This document shows, piece after piece, positions 39,942 through 49,070 of a stretch of DNA of 64,000 nucleotides; position 1 is the stretch's first letter, and the number at the start of each line of letters is the position of its first letter. The translations under genes were made by a program, and so were the position numbers. This DNA is from Anaerolineae bacterium. GTDB lineage: Bacteria > Chloroflexota > Anaerolineae > Aggregatilineales > JAFGMM01. Where the stretch lies: positions 617,446 through 681,445 of the forward strand of contig JAOSJO010000023.1 in the NCBI GenBank assembly GCA_027494055.1, written 5' to 3'. The notes below the pieces were generated by a model. It ran no database searches. It saw only the letters and a program-made list of their open reading frames with translations, and was not told the DNA's origin.

Positions 39942-40056
39942 TAAGATGAACCCGTTCGACGGTGATCAAATCGCCAGACTATGCGGTTACTTCGAAGTCG
40001 ACCCGGCGAACTGTTCGTGCTGATAGAGTCGGACGAAGACGCTGAGGAGCGTGCCT

Positions 40057-41294
40057 GTGGATACAACTGCCGCCCATGTGATCGCGCTCGCCTTCATGGT
40101 GTCGGGCGGCGCGGTCGTGGCCATCGTGGCCGTCGCCGTGGCGGCGGGCGGCGTGTTCGCGCTCGGGCTGGCGGCGGCGCGGCGCTGCTTCCTGCACCTG
40201 CACGAGCCGATCTACCCGCACCTGTACGTGCTCTGGGTGGCGCACTCGAGCATCTACAAGAAGACCACCGGCCTGGCGGCGATCGCCGACCTGGTGCGGC
40301 GCGTGATGCCACACATGCTCCTGCCCGAGGAGATGTCGCCGGAGAGCTTCGTCAACAGCCTGGCGGGCGGCAAGCCGGAGAACTTCGACAGCCTGCCCCC
40401 TTCCAGCAGCAGGTCATCGCCGAGGGTCGGCGCTTCGCCGGCCAGCGCGGCATCCTGCTCGACGAGGCCTCCTCGCTCTTCGGCGCCTCGCGCAAGGACT
40501 ACATGCAGGGGCAGGACGAGATGATCATGCGCCTGTACGACGCTCCCGCCGAGTACAGCCGCGAGCCTGCGCTCGGTGGGGCGCGTCACCGTGCGCCACG
40601 CCGCGCTCTCGATCCTGGGCGCGACCACGCCGGTGGCGATGGCGCGCACCGTGAAGGAGGACGCGTGGGCGGACGGGATGATGGCGCGCCTGGCGATGCT
40701 GTGCCCCGACGGGCTGATGCCCTACGACCTGGGCGACGGCGACCCGCGCGCGTACCCGCCGCCCGCGGGCGTGGCGGCGCGGCTGCGCGCGCTGCACGAG
40801 GCGCTGCCCGCGCCCGACGCGGCGCAGGACGGCGCGCTCCAGGCGCTCGCCGCCACCATCACGCCCGACGCGCACGCGGCGTACAGCGGCAACTACGCGC
40901 GGCTGCACATCCAGGCGGTGAAGGTGGCGCTCAACCTGGCGTGCATCGACTGGGCGGACGCGGGCGCGCCGGGGCGCCCGCAGGTCACGCTAGCACTGGG
41001 CGCAGGCGCAGCGCATGGCCGAGGGCTGGCGCGCCTCCTGCCACCGGCTGCTGGCGCAGTTCGACACCAGCCGCGACGCGCAGCACGAGGACCGCATCGC
41101 GCGCCTGCTGGCGCGCCACCCTGACGGGCTGACGCTGCGCGACCTGGACGCGGCGCACCGGGCTGGCGCGCAAGCACCTGCAGGCGGCGCTGGCGGCGCT
41201 GGGCGAGTCGGGCGTGGTGGCGGCGGTGGAACAGCGCCCGGCGGCGGGCGGGCGGCCCACGGTGCGCTACGTGCTGCTGGAGTCACAGCCGTAG
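40057..41294 (+). CDS. DUF3987 (YfjI-like) protein of phage-like element (several frameshifts)
   Basis: About 410 residues after correction. DUF3987 proteins are primase/helicase-associated proteins of phages and plasmids. The N-terminus has a hydrophobic stretch (VVAIVAVAVAAGGVFALGLA), then a P-loop-like segment VLWVAHSSIYKKTTGLA whose Walker A glycines are changed, then MLLPEEMSPESFVNSLAG, RGILLDEASSLFGAS, MRLYDAPAEYSRE and ALSILGATTPVAMAR. Shifts occur near 40400, 40570, 40995 and 41165. The C-terminus is winged-helix-like (GLARKHLQAALAALGESGVV) and ends at 41294. GTG 40057 is chosen because AGGAG lies seven bases before it. Confidence 0.75.
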
Positions 41295-41372
41295 GCAGAG
41301 GTTTCGTCAGACGGCTGACGAAATGCCATAACCCGAAACCCGAGTTTCGTCAGATGCGACAGGAGGACGTGG

Positions 41373-42391
41373 ATGGACAGGGTGGACACAAAAGCCCTGC
41401 TTGCAGGTGTCGACCTGCTGGCGCTGCTGGCGCGCGACACGCCGCTGCAGCGCGTCGCGCGCACGGACGGCGGGGAGTACGCGGGGCCGTGCCCGGCGTG
41501 CGGCGGGCGCGACCGCTTCCGCGTGTGGCCGGCGCCGCGCGAGGGGCCGGGGCGGTACTGGTGCCGGCAGTGCGGCGCGCGCGGCGACGCGATCAGCTAC
41601 CTGCGCTGGCGCGAGGGACTGGGCTTCCAGGGAGGCCTGCGCGCGGCTGGGCGCGCTGCCGCCGGTGGCGGAACGCCCCGCGCCGGCTGTGGCGCCGCCG
41701 CCGCCTCCCGACGCCGCCCCGCCGCCGGCGGAGTGGCAGGCGCGCGCTGCAGGTGGTGACCGAGGCGCATCTGCGCCTGCTGCGCGACCCGGCGGCGGCG
41801 CGCGCGGGGGCGTACCTGACCGAGCAGCGCGGGCTGCGCCCCGAGGCCTGGGCGTACGGGCGGCTCGGCTTCGTGCCCGGAAGGGGCTACGCGCGCGGCC
41901 ACGGGCTGCGCGTGCCCGCCGGCATCCTGATCCCCTGGTTCTGCGCTGGCGTCCTGTGGATGGTCAACGTGCGCCGGCCCACCACCGTCCCCGGCCAGCG
42001 CTACCGGCGCATCGCGGTCGGCGACGGGCAGCCGCACCAGGGCGGGCTGTACCAGGCGTGGACGGTCGCGCGCGGTCGGCCGGTGCTCGTCACCGAGGGC
42101 GAGTTCGACGCGCTGCTCGCCTACCAGCTTATCGGCGACATCGCGGGCGTGGTGACGCCGGGCGCGGCGAGCAACGGCGTGCCCGCGCGCTGGCTGCCGC
42201 TGCTGGCGGGCGCGCCGGCGATCCTGAGCGCGCACGACGCCGACGCGGCGGGGCAGCAGGGGGCGGCGCGGCTGGGCGCGCTCAGCGCGCGCGTGCGGCG
42301 GCTCGCGCTGCCGGCGGGGCAGGACCTCACCGACTTCGTGGTCAGCGGCGGCGACCTGCGCGCGCTGGTGGCGGGGGCGCTGTGCCGGTGA
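41373..42391 (+). CDS. DnaG-like primase: CHC2 zinc finger and Toprim domain (frameshifted)
   Basis: About 340 residues. Residues 1-90 hold a zinc-ribbon: CPACGGRDRFRVWP and YWCRQCGARGDAISYL. A proline-rich linker follows, with frame shifts near 41630 and 41750. The C-terminal part has YLTEQRGLRPEAWAYGRLGF, GILIPWFCAGVLWMVNVRRP and a Toprim domain, VLVTEGEFDALLAYQL and ILSAHDADAAGQQGAARL, where the Glu and Asp residues bind metal. Such proteins start replication of phages, plasmids and satellites. It overlaps the next gene by four bases. Confidence 0.85.
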
Positions 42392-42717
42392 GACGCCGGC
42401 GGCGTGCGCGGTACCCGTCCGCCTGGCCGCAGATCGCGGCGCGGGTGAAGGCGGCGGCGGGGTGGCGCTGCGCGCACTGCGGGCACGCGCACGACCCGGC
42501 CACGCGCCACACGCTGACCGTGCACCACCTGGACGGCGACCCGGGCAACTGCGCCGACGCCAACCTGGTGGCGCTGTGCCAGCGCTGCCACCTGCACGTG
42601 CAGGCGCTGTGGCGGCCGGGCGACCCGCTGCCGGCGGCGTGGGACGGCCCGCCCGCGTGGCTCACCCGCCGCGGGCTGCCCTTCGCCCCCAGGCCGTCCG
42701 CAGAGGCGTCGCCATGA
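42388..42717 (+). CDS. HNH endonuclease
   Basis: 109 residues, intact. The zinc and catalytic pattern is WRCAHCGHAHDPATRHTLTV, then HHLDGDPGNCADANLVALC and QRCHLHV, i.e. CxxC...HH...N...H plus CxxC-like cysteines. HNH proteins in phage-like elements cut DNA, often beside packaging genes, but none of those is seen here. The GTG start overlaps the primase stop, and the next start overlaps its stop. Confidence 0.9.
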   Translation: MRRRRRARYPSAWPQIAARVKAAAGWRCAHCGHAHDPATRHTLTVHHLDGDPGNCADANLVALCQRCHLHVQALWRPGDPLPAAWDGPPAWLTRRGLPFAPRPSAEASP

Positions 42718-42847
42718 ACCCGGCCTGCGACCCTGGCCGGCCTCCCTCGCGCCGCGCCCCTGGCAGCAGGCGATGCGGGCGGCGCTGTTTCACCTCTCGG
42801 ATGCCAATGGAGCGCGGATGCTGCGCGCCTTCCGGCAGGGAGGCTGA
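42714..42847 (+). CDS. Small protein of phage-like element (one frameshift)
   Basis: About 43 residues: MNPACDPW, then PASLAPRPWQQAMRAALFH and LSDANGARMLRAFRQGG. The frame needs one added base in a run of C near 42732. The start overlaps the HNH stop (ATGA) and the stop is three bases before the next GTG, so the packing supports a real gene. The helical C-terminus resembles no family known to me. Confidence 0.5.
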
Positions 42848-42850
42848 GCC

Positions 42851-43165
42851 GTGGGCGCGCGCGAGCCGCCGGGGCTGCTCGACCTGGTGACCACGGTCAG
42901 CGAGGTGGTGCAGACGCGCTTCTACTCCGAGAAGACCGTGCGCCGCTGGATCGAGACCGGCAAGGTGCGCGCGCGCCAGTCCGGCAGCACCTGGCTCATC
43001 GAGGTGCCCTCGCTGCTGCAGCACTCGCCGCCCTCACCGGCGCTCCGCCGCCCTCGACGGAATTCCGCCCCGACGCCCCGTGCGCGGACGCCCGCGAGCG
43101 GTGAAAAGACGGAATTCTCCCTTCACAACCGCCCGCCCCGCGCGTATTCTCAAGGGCAGGGTTAA
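42851..43165 (+). CDS. Helix-turn-helix DNA-binding protein (MerR/excisionase-like)
   Basis: 104 residues. The first 60 are a MerR-type or excisionase-type winged helix: TTVSEVVQTRFYSEKTVRRW and IETGKVRARQSGSTWLIEVP. The remaining 45 are proline- and arginine-rich and probably disordered. It may be the element's regulator or directionality factor. The gene ends next to a 26-bp perfect palindrome that could be its own binding site. Confidence 0.75.
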   Translation: MGAREPPGLLDLVTTVSEVVQTRFYSEKTVRRWIETGKVRARQSGSTWLIEVPSLLQHSPPSPALRRPRRNSAPTPRARTPASGEKTEFSLHNRPPRAYSQGQG

Positions 43166-43176
43166 CCCTGCCCTTG
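43151..43176. promoter_or_regulatory. 26-bp perfect palindrome
   Basis: The sequence from 43151 to 43176 equals its own reverse complement, centred on GTTAAC, with half-site CAAGGGCAGG. It overlaps the stop region of the HTH gene and lies 50 bases before the next start. No T-run follows, so an operator is more likely than a terminator. Confidence 0.6.
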
Positions 43177-43225
43177 GCCTCGCCGCCAGGGCGCACCGCC
43201 AAGCCTTGTTGCAGGAGGTACACCG

Positions 43226-43493
43226 ATGCCGCGACTCTCCAACGCCGACATGGGCCAGGTGCTGGCCGAGACCGTGCACGCCGCCGGCGGCGCGCTGGCG
43301 CACGCCGACCTGGTCGCCGCCCTCACCCAGGCCGGGCACGCGCCCGTCGTGGCGCGGCTGCACGCGCTCGTGCGCGCCGGCTACCTGGTCCGCCAGCTCG
43401 TCCCGCAGCCCGGGGGCGCCCACCGCCCCCGTGGCCCTGCCCGCGCCGGGCGCGTGGCCCACCCCGCCCGGCGCGCAAGCCCCGCCGCGCTAG
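43226..43493 (+). CDS. Small winged-helix-like protein of phage-like element, copy 1 (one frameshift)
   Basis: About 88 residues, with a strong AGGAGG ribosome site before ATG 43226. The core reads MGQVLAETVHAAGGALAHAD, LVAALTQAGHAPVVARLHAL and VRAGYLVRQL. One G too few or too many near 43420 shifts the frame; the corrected C-terminus is rich in Pro and Ala and ends at 43493. It resembles the protein at 45794, and both sit just before a member of the tandem paralogue family. The function is unknown; the helix pattern suggests DNA or protein binding. Confidence 0.65.
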
Positions 43494-43513
43494 CCTGATC
43501 CGGAGGCGACACC

Positions 43514-44010
43514 ATGGCCTACACCATCATGTACTCGATCGTCGATGAGAAGGGCAAGACCTCCACCACCGAGGTCAAGGTCCCGCCGCCGCCCTCTGGG
43601 CGGACGTGGTGCTCTTCGCTGAGCAGCTCGCGCTCCTCATCGACCCGCTCGTCGTGGGCGCGCTCACGCGCATTGGCGTCACGCGCGACGTCGACCTGCC
43701 CGGCGGCCTCGCCGCGTCGGCGAGCGCCAACGCCGACGTGGAGGAGGGCGCGCGCTTCCAGTTCCGCACCGAGAACGGCTTCTTCTCCGGGCTGCGCCTG
43801 CCCACCTTCGACGAGTCCAAGATCGCCGCGGGCACGCGCGGCGTCGACCTGGCCGACGGCGACGTCGCCGCCTTCGTCGCCGCGATGGAGGACGGCCTCG
43901 ACCTGAGCGGCGTGGGCGGCACGGGCACGGTGCAGCCGTGCGACGCGCGCGACGAGGACCTGCTCGCGCTCGAGTTCGCGCGCGAGCAGTTTCTCAGCTC
44001 GCGCGGGTAA
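43514..44010 (+). CDS. Tandem paralogue A of an unrecognised ~165-residue family (one frameshift)
   Basis: MAYTIMYSIVDEKGKTSTTEV at the start, then after a shift near 43600 ADVVLFAEQLALLIDPLVVGA, TRIGVTRDVDLPGG, DVEEGARFQFRTENGFFSGLR, LPTFDESKIAAG, VDLADGDVAAFVAAMEDG and a C-terminal DARDEDLLALEFAREQFL. Four further copies follow (44688, 45200, 46018, 46560). The shared plan is a beta-hairpin 'Y-T-V-x-D-x-x-G' start, an acidic middle and a helical end. Dosage and position before a collagen-like fibre suggest a virion or tail-like structural protein, but this is inference. The ribosome site is CGGAGG. Confidence 0.7.
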
Positions 44011-44044
44011 CCCGCCGCCCGCGCGCCACGCCCCGCCCGCAGGG

Positions 44045-44209
44045 GTGGGCGCCCTGGACCCACCCCTGACCGCGGCGGGCGTGAACGCCGCCTGGGCGGG
44101 CTGGCTGCTGGGCGCGCTCGCGCCGCTGGCGCGCGCCGACTTCTGGACCGACCCGGCGGCGGCGCAGCAGGTCGAGCGGCTGCTCAAGCACCTGGGGGAC
44201 GCGCCGTGA
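44045..44209 (+). CDS. Small hypothetical protein of phage-like element
   Basis: 54 residues, intact: starts MGALDPPLTAAGVNAAWAGW, continues with LLGALAPLARADFWTDPAAA and ends QQVERLLKHLGDAP. One amphipathic or membrane-seeking helix and a charged C-terminal helix are seen. The GTG start follows paralogue A by 34 bases and the stop overlaps the next GTG by four bases. No family recognised. Confidence 0.55.
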   Translation: MGALDPPLTAAGVNAAWAGWLLGALAPLARADFWTDPAAAQQVERLLKHLGDAP

Positions 44210-44679
44210 GCGACATGATCTACCTGCCCCACCGCGCCTTCTCGCTGTGGGACACCCTCAGCGGCGCGCTGCTGCGCGCCAGCCACGAGGCGCTCTTCGA
44301 CTTCGACAAGGCCACGCCCAAGCCCTGGGCCTACTACCCCGGCGTGGCGGGCGGGTGCTGGCCACCAACGTCTTCGGCATGGGCGCGGTGATCTACTTCG
44401 TCGGCGCCACCCTCGACGTGCTCGTGCGCCACGGCCCCGACGCCTCCGACATCGGCTGGTTCGTCGACGGCGTGGCGCAGGCCGACCTCTCCGCCTACGC
44501 CGCCTCCGAGGTCTGGGAGCACCTGCACCTGTCGGGGCTGGTGGACGGGGTGGCGCACGCGCTGCGCCTGGTCAACAAGCCCAGCGCCAGCCACCCCGAC
44601 AACGACGGCGTGCTGGGCATCGGCCAGGTCACGGTTTCCGGCGAGCAGCCGCGCGCCGCCCCCTTCGCCGGCGAGCTGA
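44206..44679 (+). CDS. Hypothetical protein of phage-like element (frameshifted)
   Basis: About 158 residues. It begins MSDMIYLPHRAFSLWDTLSG, with FDFDKATPKPWAYYPGVAG; a shift near 44350 leads to VLATNVFGMGAVIYFVGATL, SDIGWFVDGVAQADLSAYAA and EVWEHLHLSGLVDGVAHALR. A stop (TGA 44677-44679) just before paralogue B is reached only with one more shift. The mixed hydrophobic and charged pattern fits a soluble protein with a membrane-adjacent segment. Unrecognised. Confidence 0.5.
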
Positions 44680-44687
44680 GCGCGGCG

Positions 44688-45180
44688 GTGTGGACGCTCA
44701 CCTACACGGTGCGCGACGCGCACAGCCAGGACAGCGCGCACGCGGTGTACCCTGCCGGTGGCCTTCTACACCTACGACGACGCCTCGTACTTCGCCGAGC
44801 TGTACGCGCAGCGCCTGCAGCCGCTGCTGGGCGGCGTGATCCGCAGCCTCGCCATCGCGCGCACGCTGCGCACGCCGCGCCACGCCCGGCAGCGCCGCCA
44901 GCGCCTTCGCCGACGCCAACAAGGGCATGTACGTCGAGCTACGTCGTCCCCCGGCGCGGGCGGGGAGTACGCGCACACGCTGGCCACGTGGAGCGAGGAC
45001 TTCACCGTGCCCGCGTGGGACAACGGCGAGCGCGCGCCGCACTGGGAGGACGCGGACGTGAGCGCGTTCTTCGACCTCATGGTCAACGCCGAGGCGGAGG
45101 GCTTCCCCGCCAACCCGTGCGACCGGCGCGGCGCCGCCATCACCAGCATCGCGCGCGCGTACCAGCGGTACCGCTCGTGA
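44688..45180 (+). CDS. Tandem paralogue B (frameshifted)
   Basis: Starts at GTG 44688 as MWTLTYTVRDAHSQDSAH. It continues, over shifts near 44755 and 44890-44945, with VAFYTYDDASYFAELYAQRL, QPLLGGVIRSLAIARTL, YAHTLATWSEDFTVPAWDNG, DVSAFFDLMVNAEAEGFPAN and DRRGAAITSIARAYQRYRS. All blocks align with paralogues A and C. About 163 residues. Function unknown. Confidence 0.6.
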
Positions 45181-45199
45181 GCGGCGCGAGGAGGCAGCG

Positions 45200-45689
45200 G
45201 TGAGCGTGTGGCAGGTGGAGTACACGGTCGAGGACGAGAAGGGGGCGTGGCGCGGGTGCGCGCGTACCTGCCGCGCCGCCCCTTCGCCGAGATCACGGAA
45301 CCCGCCGACGACCCGGTCGCCTTCGCCGCCGCGCTCGCGCAGGCGCTCGACCCGTACCTGGGCGGGCGCATCGCGCGCCTGCACCTGGGGACGCAGCTCG
45401 CGCTGCCGGCGGGGCTGAAGGCGCTCCCCGACAGCGACAGCGATGTGGAGGCAGGGGGCGATGGTGCTCTACCGCACCGGGGCGGGCAACCTCTTCGGGC
45501 ACCGGCTCCCACCTTCGGTCCGAGTTCCTGCAGCCGGGCGGGGAGGCGGTGGCGTGGGCGCCGGGCTTCCCGGAGCTGATGACGGATCCCGGCGCGCTGC
45601 CGGCGGGCTGGACGGTGCGCCCGAGCGACCGGCGCGGCGACCCGCTGGCGGCGATCCTGTCGGCGCGCGCGCACTTCCTGCCGCGCTGA
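45200..45689 (+). CDS. Tandem paralogue C (frameshifted)
   Basis: GTG 45200 follows a GAGGAGG ribosome site. MSVWQVEYTVEDEKG starts it; after shifts near 45247, 45450 and 45520 it has ITEPADDPVAFAAALAQAL, DPYLGGRIARLHLGTQLALP, DVEAGG, LYRTGAGNLFGHRLPTF and a C-terminal SDRRGDPLAAILSARAHFLP. The family blocks L-G-G-x-I-x-x-L and N-x-F-x-x-R-L-P-T-F are the clearest here. About 163 residues. Confidence 0.6.
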
Positions 45690-45793
45690 CCGGTGTAGAG
45701 AGAGAACGGATGCCGCTTGACGCGGCGACTGCCGCCGCCCTCCCGGCCACACAGGGGTGACAGCCAGTCGGATCAGGGTACAGGCTCTGAAAC

Positions 45794-46018
45794 GTGGAAA
45801 CGCTCGAAGCCGCACGCGACGCGATCCGCGCCGCCCTCGCCGGGGGCCGCTGCCCCCGCGCCGACCTGGCGGCGCGGCTCCAGGCGCGCGGCCAGGCCGC
45901 CGCGCTGGAGCACCTGGTTGCCCTCCCTCAGGGCGGGGCAGGTCGGCGCGCTCGACCTCCACGACGCCGACGGGAGGTTGGTTGACACGCTGTTTTTCAG
46001 GCCGGAGGGATGCCGCAT
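45794..46018 (+). CDS. Small winged-helix-like protein of phage-like element, copy 2 (one frameshift)
   Basis: METLEAARDAIRAALAGGRC, PRADLAARLQARGQAAALEH and, after a shift near 45922, LRAGQVGALDLHDADGRLVD. It shares with the protein at 43226 the order 'A-x-G-G-x-x-x-A/R-A-D-L-x-A-x-L-x-A-x-G ... L-x-A-L-x-R-A-G'. The end is unclear because the frame runs into paralogue D; the boundary given is the next start. Together with 46018 it repeats the two-gene order seen at 43226-44010. Confidence 0.5.
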
Positions 46019-46547
46019 GGGTGTTGTATGGCTCACCGCCATCGTGATCGAGGACGGGAAGGGCTCCAGGACCACGCTCAAGCACTACCTGCCCGCCGGC
46101 CACTACACTTCGAGCAGGCGCAGGCCTACGTCGCGCAGTACGTGGCCGCCCTCAACGGCGTGATCGCCGGCGCCATCCGGAAGGTGACGCTCAGCCAGTC
46201 CGTCGCGCGCGCCGGACTGAAAAGCGACCCCCTGGAGCGCCGACGTCGGCAGAAGCTCGCGGTCAGGTACGACACGCTCCCGGAGGACTTCATCGACGGC
46301 CAGTGGCGGCCAGCGCGGAAGTCCCGGAGCTGGCGGCACGCCATCCCGACCTTCCGGCGCGCGCTCACCCTCGTGTGGCTCGACGACCGGCGCGTCGCCG
46401 ACCAGGACCGGGACGAAGTGCGCGCCTTCCTGCGCATGCTCGACGCCCCGCCCGCGCCGCACCCGGCGGCGGCGTGCGACGACCGCGGCATCCGCCTCAA
46501 CCTGGCGCTGCGCACCGACTTCCGCTTCACCCGCACGCGGAAGGTGA
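46018..46547 (+). CDS. Tandem paralogue D (frameshifted)
   Basis: ATG 46018 lies seven bases after GGAGGG. MGVVWLTAIVIEDGKGSRTT, LKHYLPAGHYTFEQAQAYVA (one shift near 46110), QYVAALNGVIAGAIRKVTLS, LAVRYDTLPEDFIDGQWRPA and, near the end, DDRGIRLNLALRTDFRFTR. Stop TGA 46545-46547 is 12 bases before paralogue E. Several indels make the middle hard to read. Slightly longer than A-C, about 175 residues. Confidence 0.55.
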
Positions 46548-46559
46548 AGGAGAGCCTGA

Positions 46560-47105
46560 ATGTGGACCTGGCGCGTGGTGGTCGCGGTGCAGGACGCGCA
46601 CGGGCGGCGCGCGTCGTTCAAGGTGTTCCTGCCGACTGAACACTACAGCTACGAGCAGGCGGCGGCCTGGGTGAGCGACTTCCTGCCGCGGCTCGACGCG
46701 GTGATCGGCGGCGTGGTCGTCGACGCGCGCATCGAGCGCGAGCTGACCTTCCCCGACCTGGGGCGCCGAGCCGGAGCCGGGCGCGCGCGTCGAGGTGCGC
46801 ATGCAGAACGCCTTCGCGCTGCGCCCCTTCGACACCGTCAACGGCAAGACGCTGTACGCCGGAAAGCGGCGCCTCTACCGGCAGGCGGTGCCCACCTGGG
46901 ATGAGGCGCTGACGTGCCTGGGCCCGCTCACGCAGAAGCGCTACCGCGCCTCGTGGGAACCGGCGGTGCTGGCGTTCGAGAACCTGCACCACGCCGCCGA
47001 GACGCTGGGGCACCCGGCGAAGCCCAGCGACGCGCGCGGCATCCGCGTCGTCGCCTTCCACAAGGCGGGCAAGGGGCTGGTGTACGGCCGGTCGCGGGGC
47101 GCTGA
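46560..47105 (+). CDS. Tandem paralogue E (frameshifted)
   Basis: MWTWRVVVAVQDAHGRRASF, KVFLPTEHYSYEQAAAWVSD, LPRLDAVIGGVVVDARIERE and, after a shift near 46770, VEVRMQNAFALRPFDTVNGK, YRQAVPTWDEALTCLGPL and ARGIRVVAFHKAGKGLVYGR. Stop TGA 47103-47105 overlaps the ATG of the fibre gene by one base, reached with a final shift near 47095. Closest to paralogue D in its middle (H-Y-x-x-E-Q-A motif). Confidence 0.6.
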
Positions 47106-49066
47106 TGCCCGCCGACCCGCAGGCGCGCCCGGTCCGCTGGCCGCCCGACCGGCTGCGGGCGCCCTTCGCGCCGCGCCAGACGCCGCGCCCCGCGCCCTCC
47201 GCGGGCGTGTTCGACCCGCCGTACCGGTGCGTGCTGGTGAACGCGGCGTGGGTCAGCCACCTGGCCGGGGTGGTGGACGTGCTCACCGAGGCGGACGCGT
47301 GGGCGGGGGCGGACCCGGCGCGCGCCGCCGCCATCCAGCAGGTGGAGGCGTTCCTGCGCGCGCTCACGCTGGGGAACTGCGCCATGGGCATCACCGGCAT
47401 CCGCGTCACCGGCTGCACGCTCGAGGGTGGAGTACGGCGACTCCGGGACCTGGACCGAAGTCGGCGACCTCACGTCATGCGTTGTGCCCGGCCCGCCGGG
47501 TCAGGACGGGCAGGACGGCGCGAGCGTGGAGCTGCGCGTCTCCGAGGGCTGGATCCAGTGGCGGCAGGACGACGACGACCCGACCTGGGCCAACCTCTTC
47601 CCGGTCCCGCAGGACGGCGCGCCGGGCGAACCGGGCGAGGACGGCGCGGCGGTGGCGCTGCAGGTGTGGGCGTACACCGAGGTCGGGATGCCGCACTACG
47701 GCGAGACCTGGATCCAGTGGCGGCGCGTGGGCGACGCCGCGTGGCAGAACCTGGTGGACCTGGCCGATCTCCAGGGCGATCCCGGCGCGGACGGCGCGTC
47801 GGTGGCGCTGCAGGTGTGGGCGTACACCGAGGTCGGGATGCCGCACTACGGCGAAACCTGGATCCAGTGGCGGCGCGTGGGCGACGCCGCGTGGCAGAAC
47901 CTGGTCAATCTGGCCGACTCCAGGGCGATCCGGGAGAGGATGGCGCTGACGGCGCGCCAGGTCCCCCAGGCGCGGCAGGCGCGGACGGCGCGAGCGCGGA
48001 GCTGCGCGTGTACGAGTACACCGACCCCGAAGGCCCGCAGTACGGGGAGCGCTGGATCCAGTGGCGGCAGGATGACGATAGCCCGACCTGGACCGACCTG
48101 GTCAGCCTCGCCGCGCTCACCGGCCCGCAGGGGCCGCCTGGTCTCGACGGCGTCGACGGCCTGCCCGGTGCGCCCGGCGCGCCGGGCGAGTGCATCCCCT
48201 ACCCCGGCGACGCCACCCAGGGCGGCGACGTCGATCAGGAGTGGTGCGGCGCGGCCACCTACCTCACCGACTTCCTCGACGGCCTGCTGCGCGACGTGCT
48301 CGCGCGCATTGCCGCGGGGTCGAGTGTCGCCGCCTTCCTGCAGGACCTGCTCGCGGCGACGGTGGTCGCGATCCCGGTGGTCGCGGCGATCAAGGCAAGC
48401 TGGGACGCGATCGCGATGAAGTACGCCCTCATCGACGCCGAGGCGGACTCGACCTTCTGGGGGCAGGTCAAGTGCGCCCTGTACGCCGCCCAGCCCACCG
48501 GCAACGCCTTCAGCGCGACCACGCTGGAGGCCTGGCGCACGCAGATCCTCTCGCTCCCGAACGCGCCCAACGCCGCGCCGGAGGTCGCCGGCATGCTCGG
48601 CTGGCTCACGCTGGGCGAGTGGCAGCGCAAGGCGTGGATCGGGTCGCTGGCGCCCTCGGCGCTGTGCGCGGCGGAGTGTCCTGGAGAGGATGTGCCCGAG
48701 GTCTGCGTCGTCAAGACCCTCGCCTGGGCGACGGCCCCCATTGGGGTTACCTACGTGGGCGACAACTACTGGGACATCACGCTCGTGCAGGATCAGGTGA
48801 GCGGCTGCACGCTTCTACGTCGGCGGCGTCGATGCGTGCGGCGGCATGAATGGCCCTGGCTTCAGGGTTGACGGCGGCGTGTCGCCGGTGCTGCAGGCCT
48901 CGCCCTGCGCCAACAGCGGCCGGCCGGGGCGCTACTGGCGCCTCGGCGAGAGCAACTGGACCTGGTTCTATGACACCTCCGACCTGAGCGCGCTCCGTGC
49001 ATGTGGCGGCTCCTGTTCTGGTCCAACGCGCCGGGCACGTTTCGCGTCCGGCTCGTGCCGTGCTGA
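47105..49066 (+). CDS. Collagen-like, tail-fibre-type protein with 50-residue repeats (frameshifted)
   Basis: About 650 residues over several frames. The N-terminal ~110 residues (FDPPYRCVLVNAAWVSHLAG, LTEADAWAGADPARAAAIQQ) may attach to a virion. Then come collagen-like G-x-y runs (GPPGQDGQDGAS, GAPGEPGEDGAA, GPPGAAGADGAS, GLPGAPGAPG) alternating with modules ending G-E-T-W-I-Q-W-R-R-V-G-D. Two modules are nearly identical with a period of 150 bases (about 47651 and 47801). The C-terminal part has helices (FLDGLLRDVLARIAAGSSVA) and a final WRLLFWSNAPGTFRVRLV-like beta stretch. The G-x-y plus 'IQWR' layout is well known in phage tail proteins. Confidence 0.75.
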
Positions 49067-49070
49067 CGCG

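Noticed and set aside
45710..45760. 16-codon frame (MPLDAATAAALPATQG) between paralogue C and the next small protein
   Set aside because: Too short and without supporting context beyond a purine-rich stretch.
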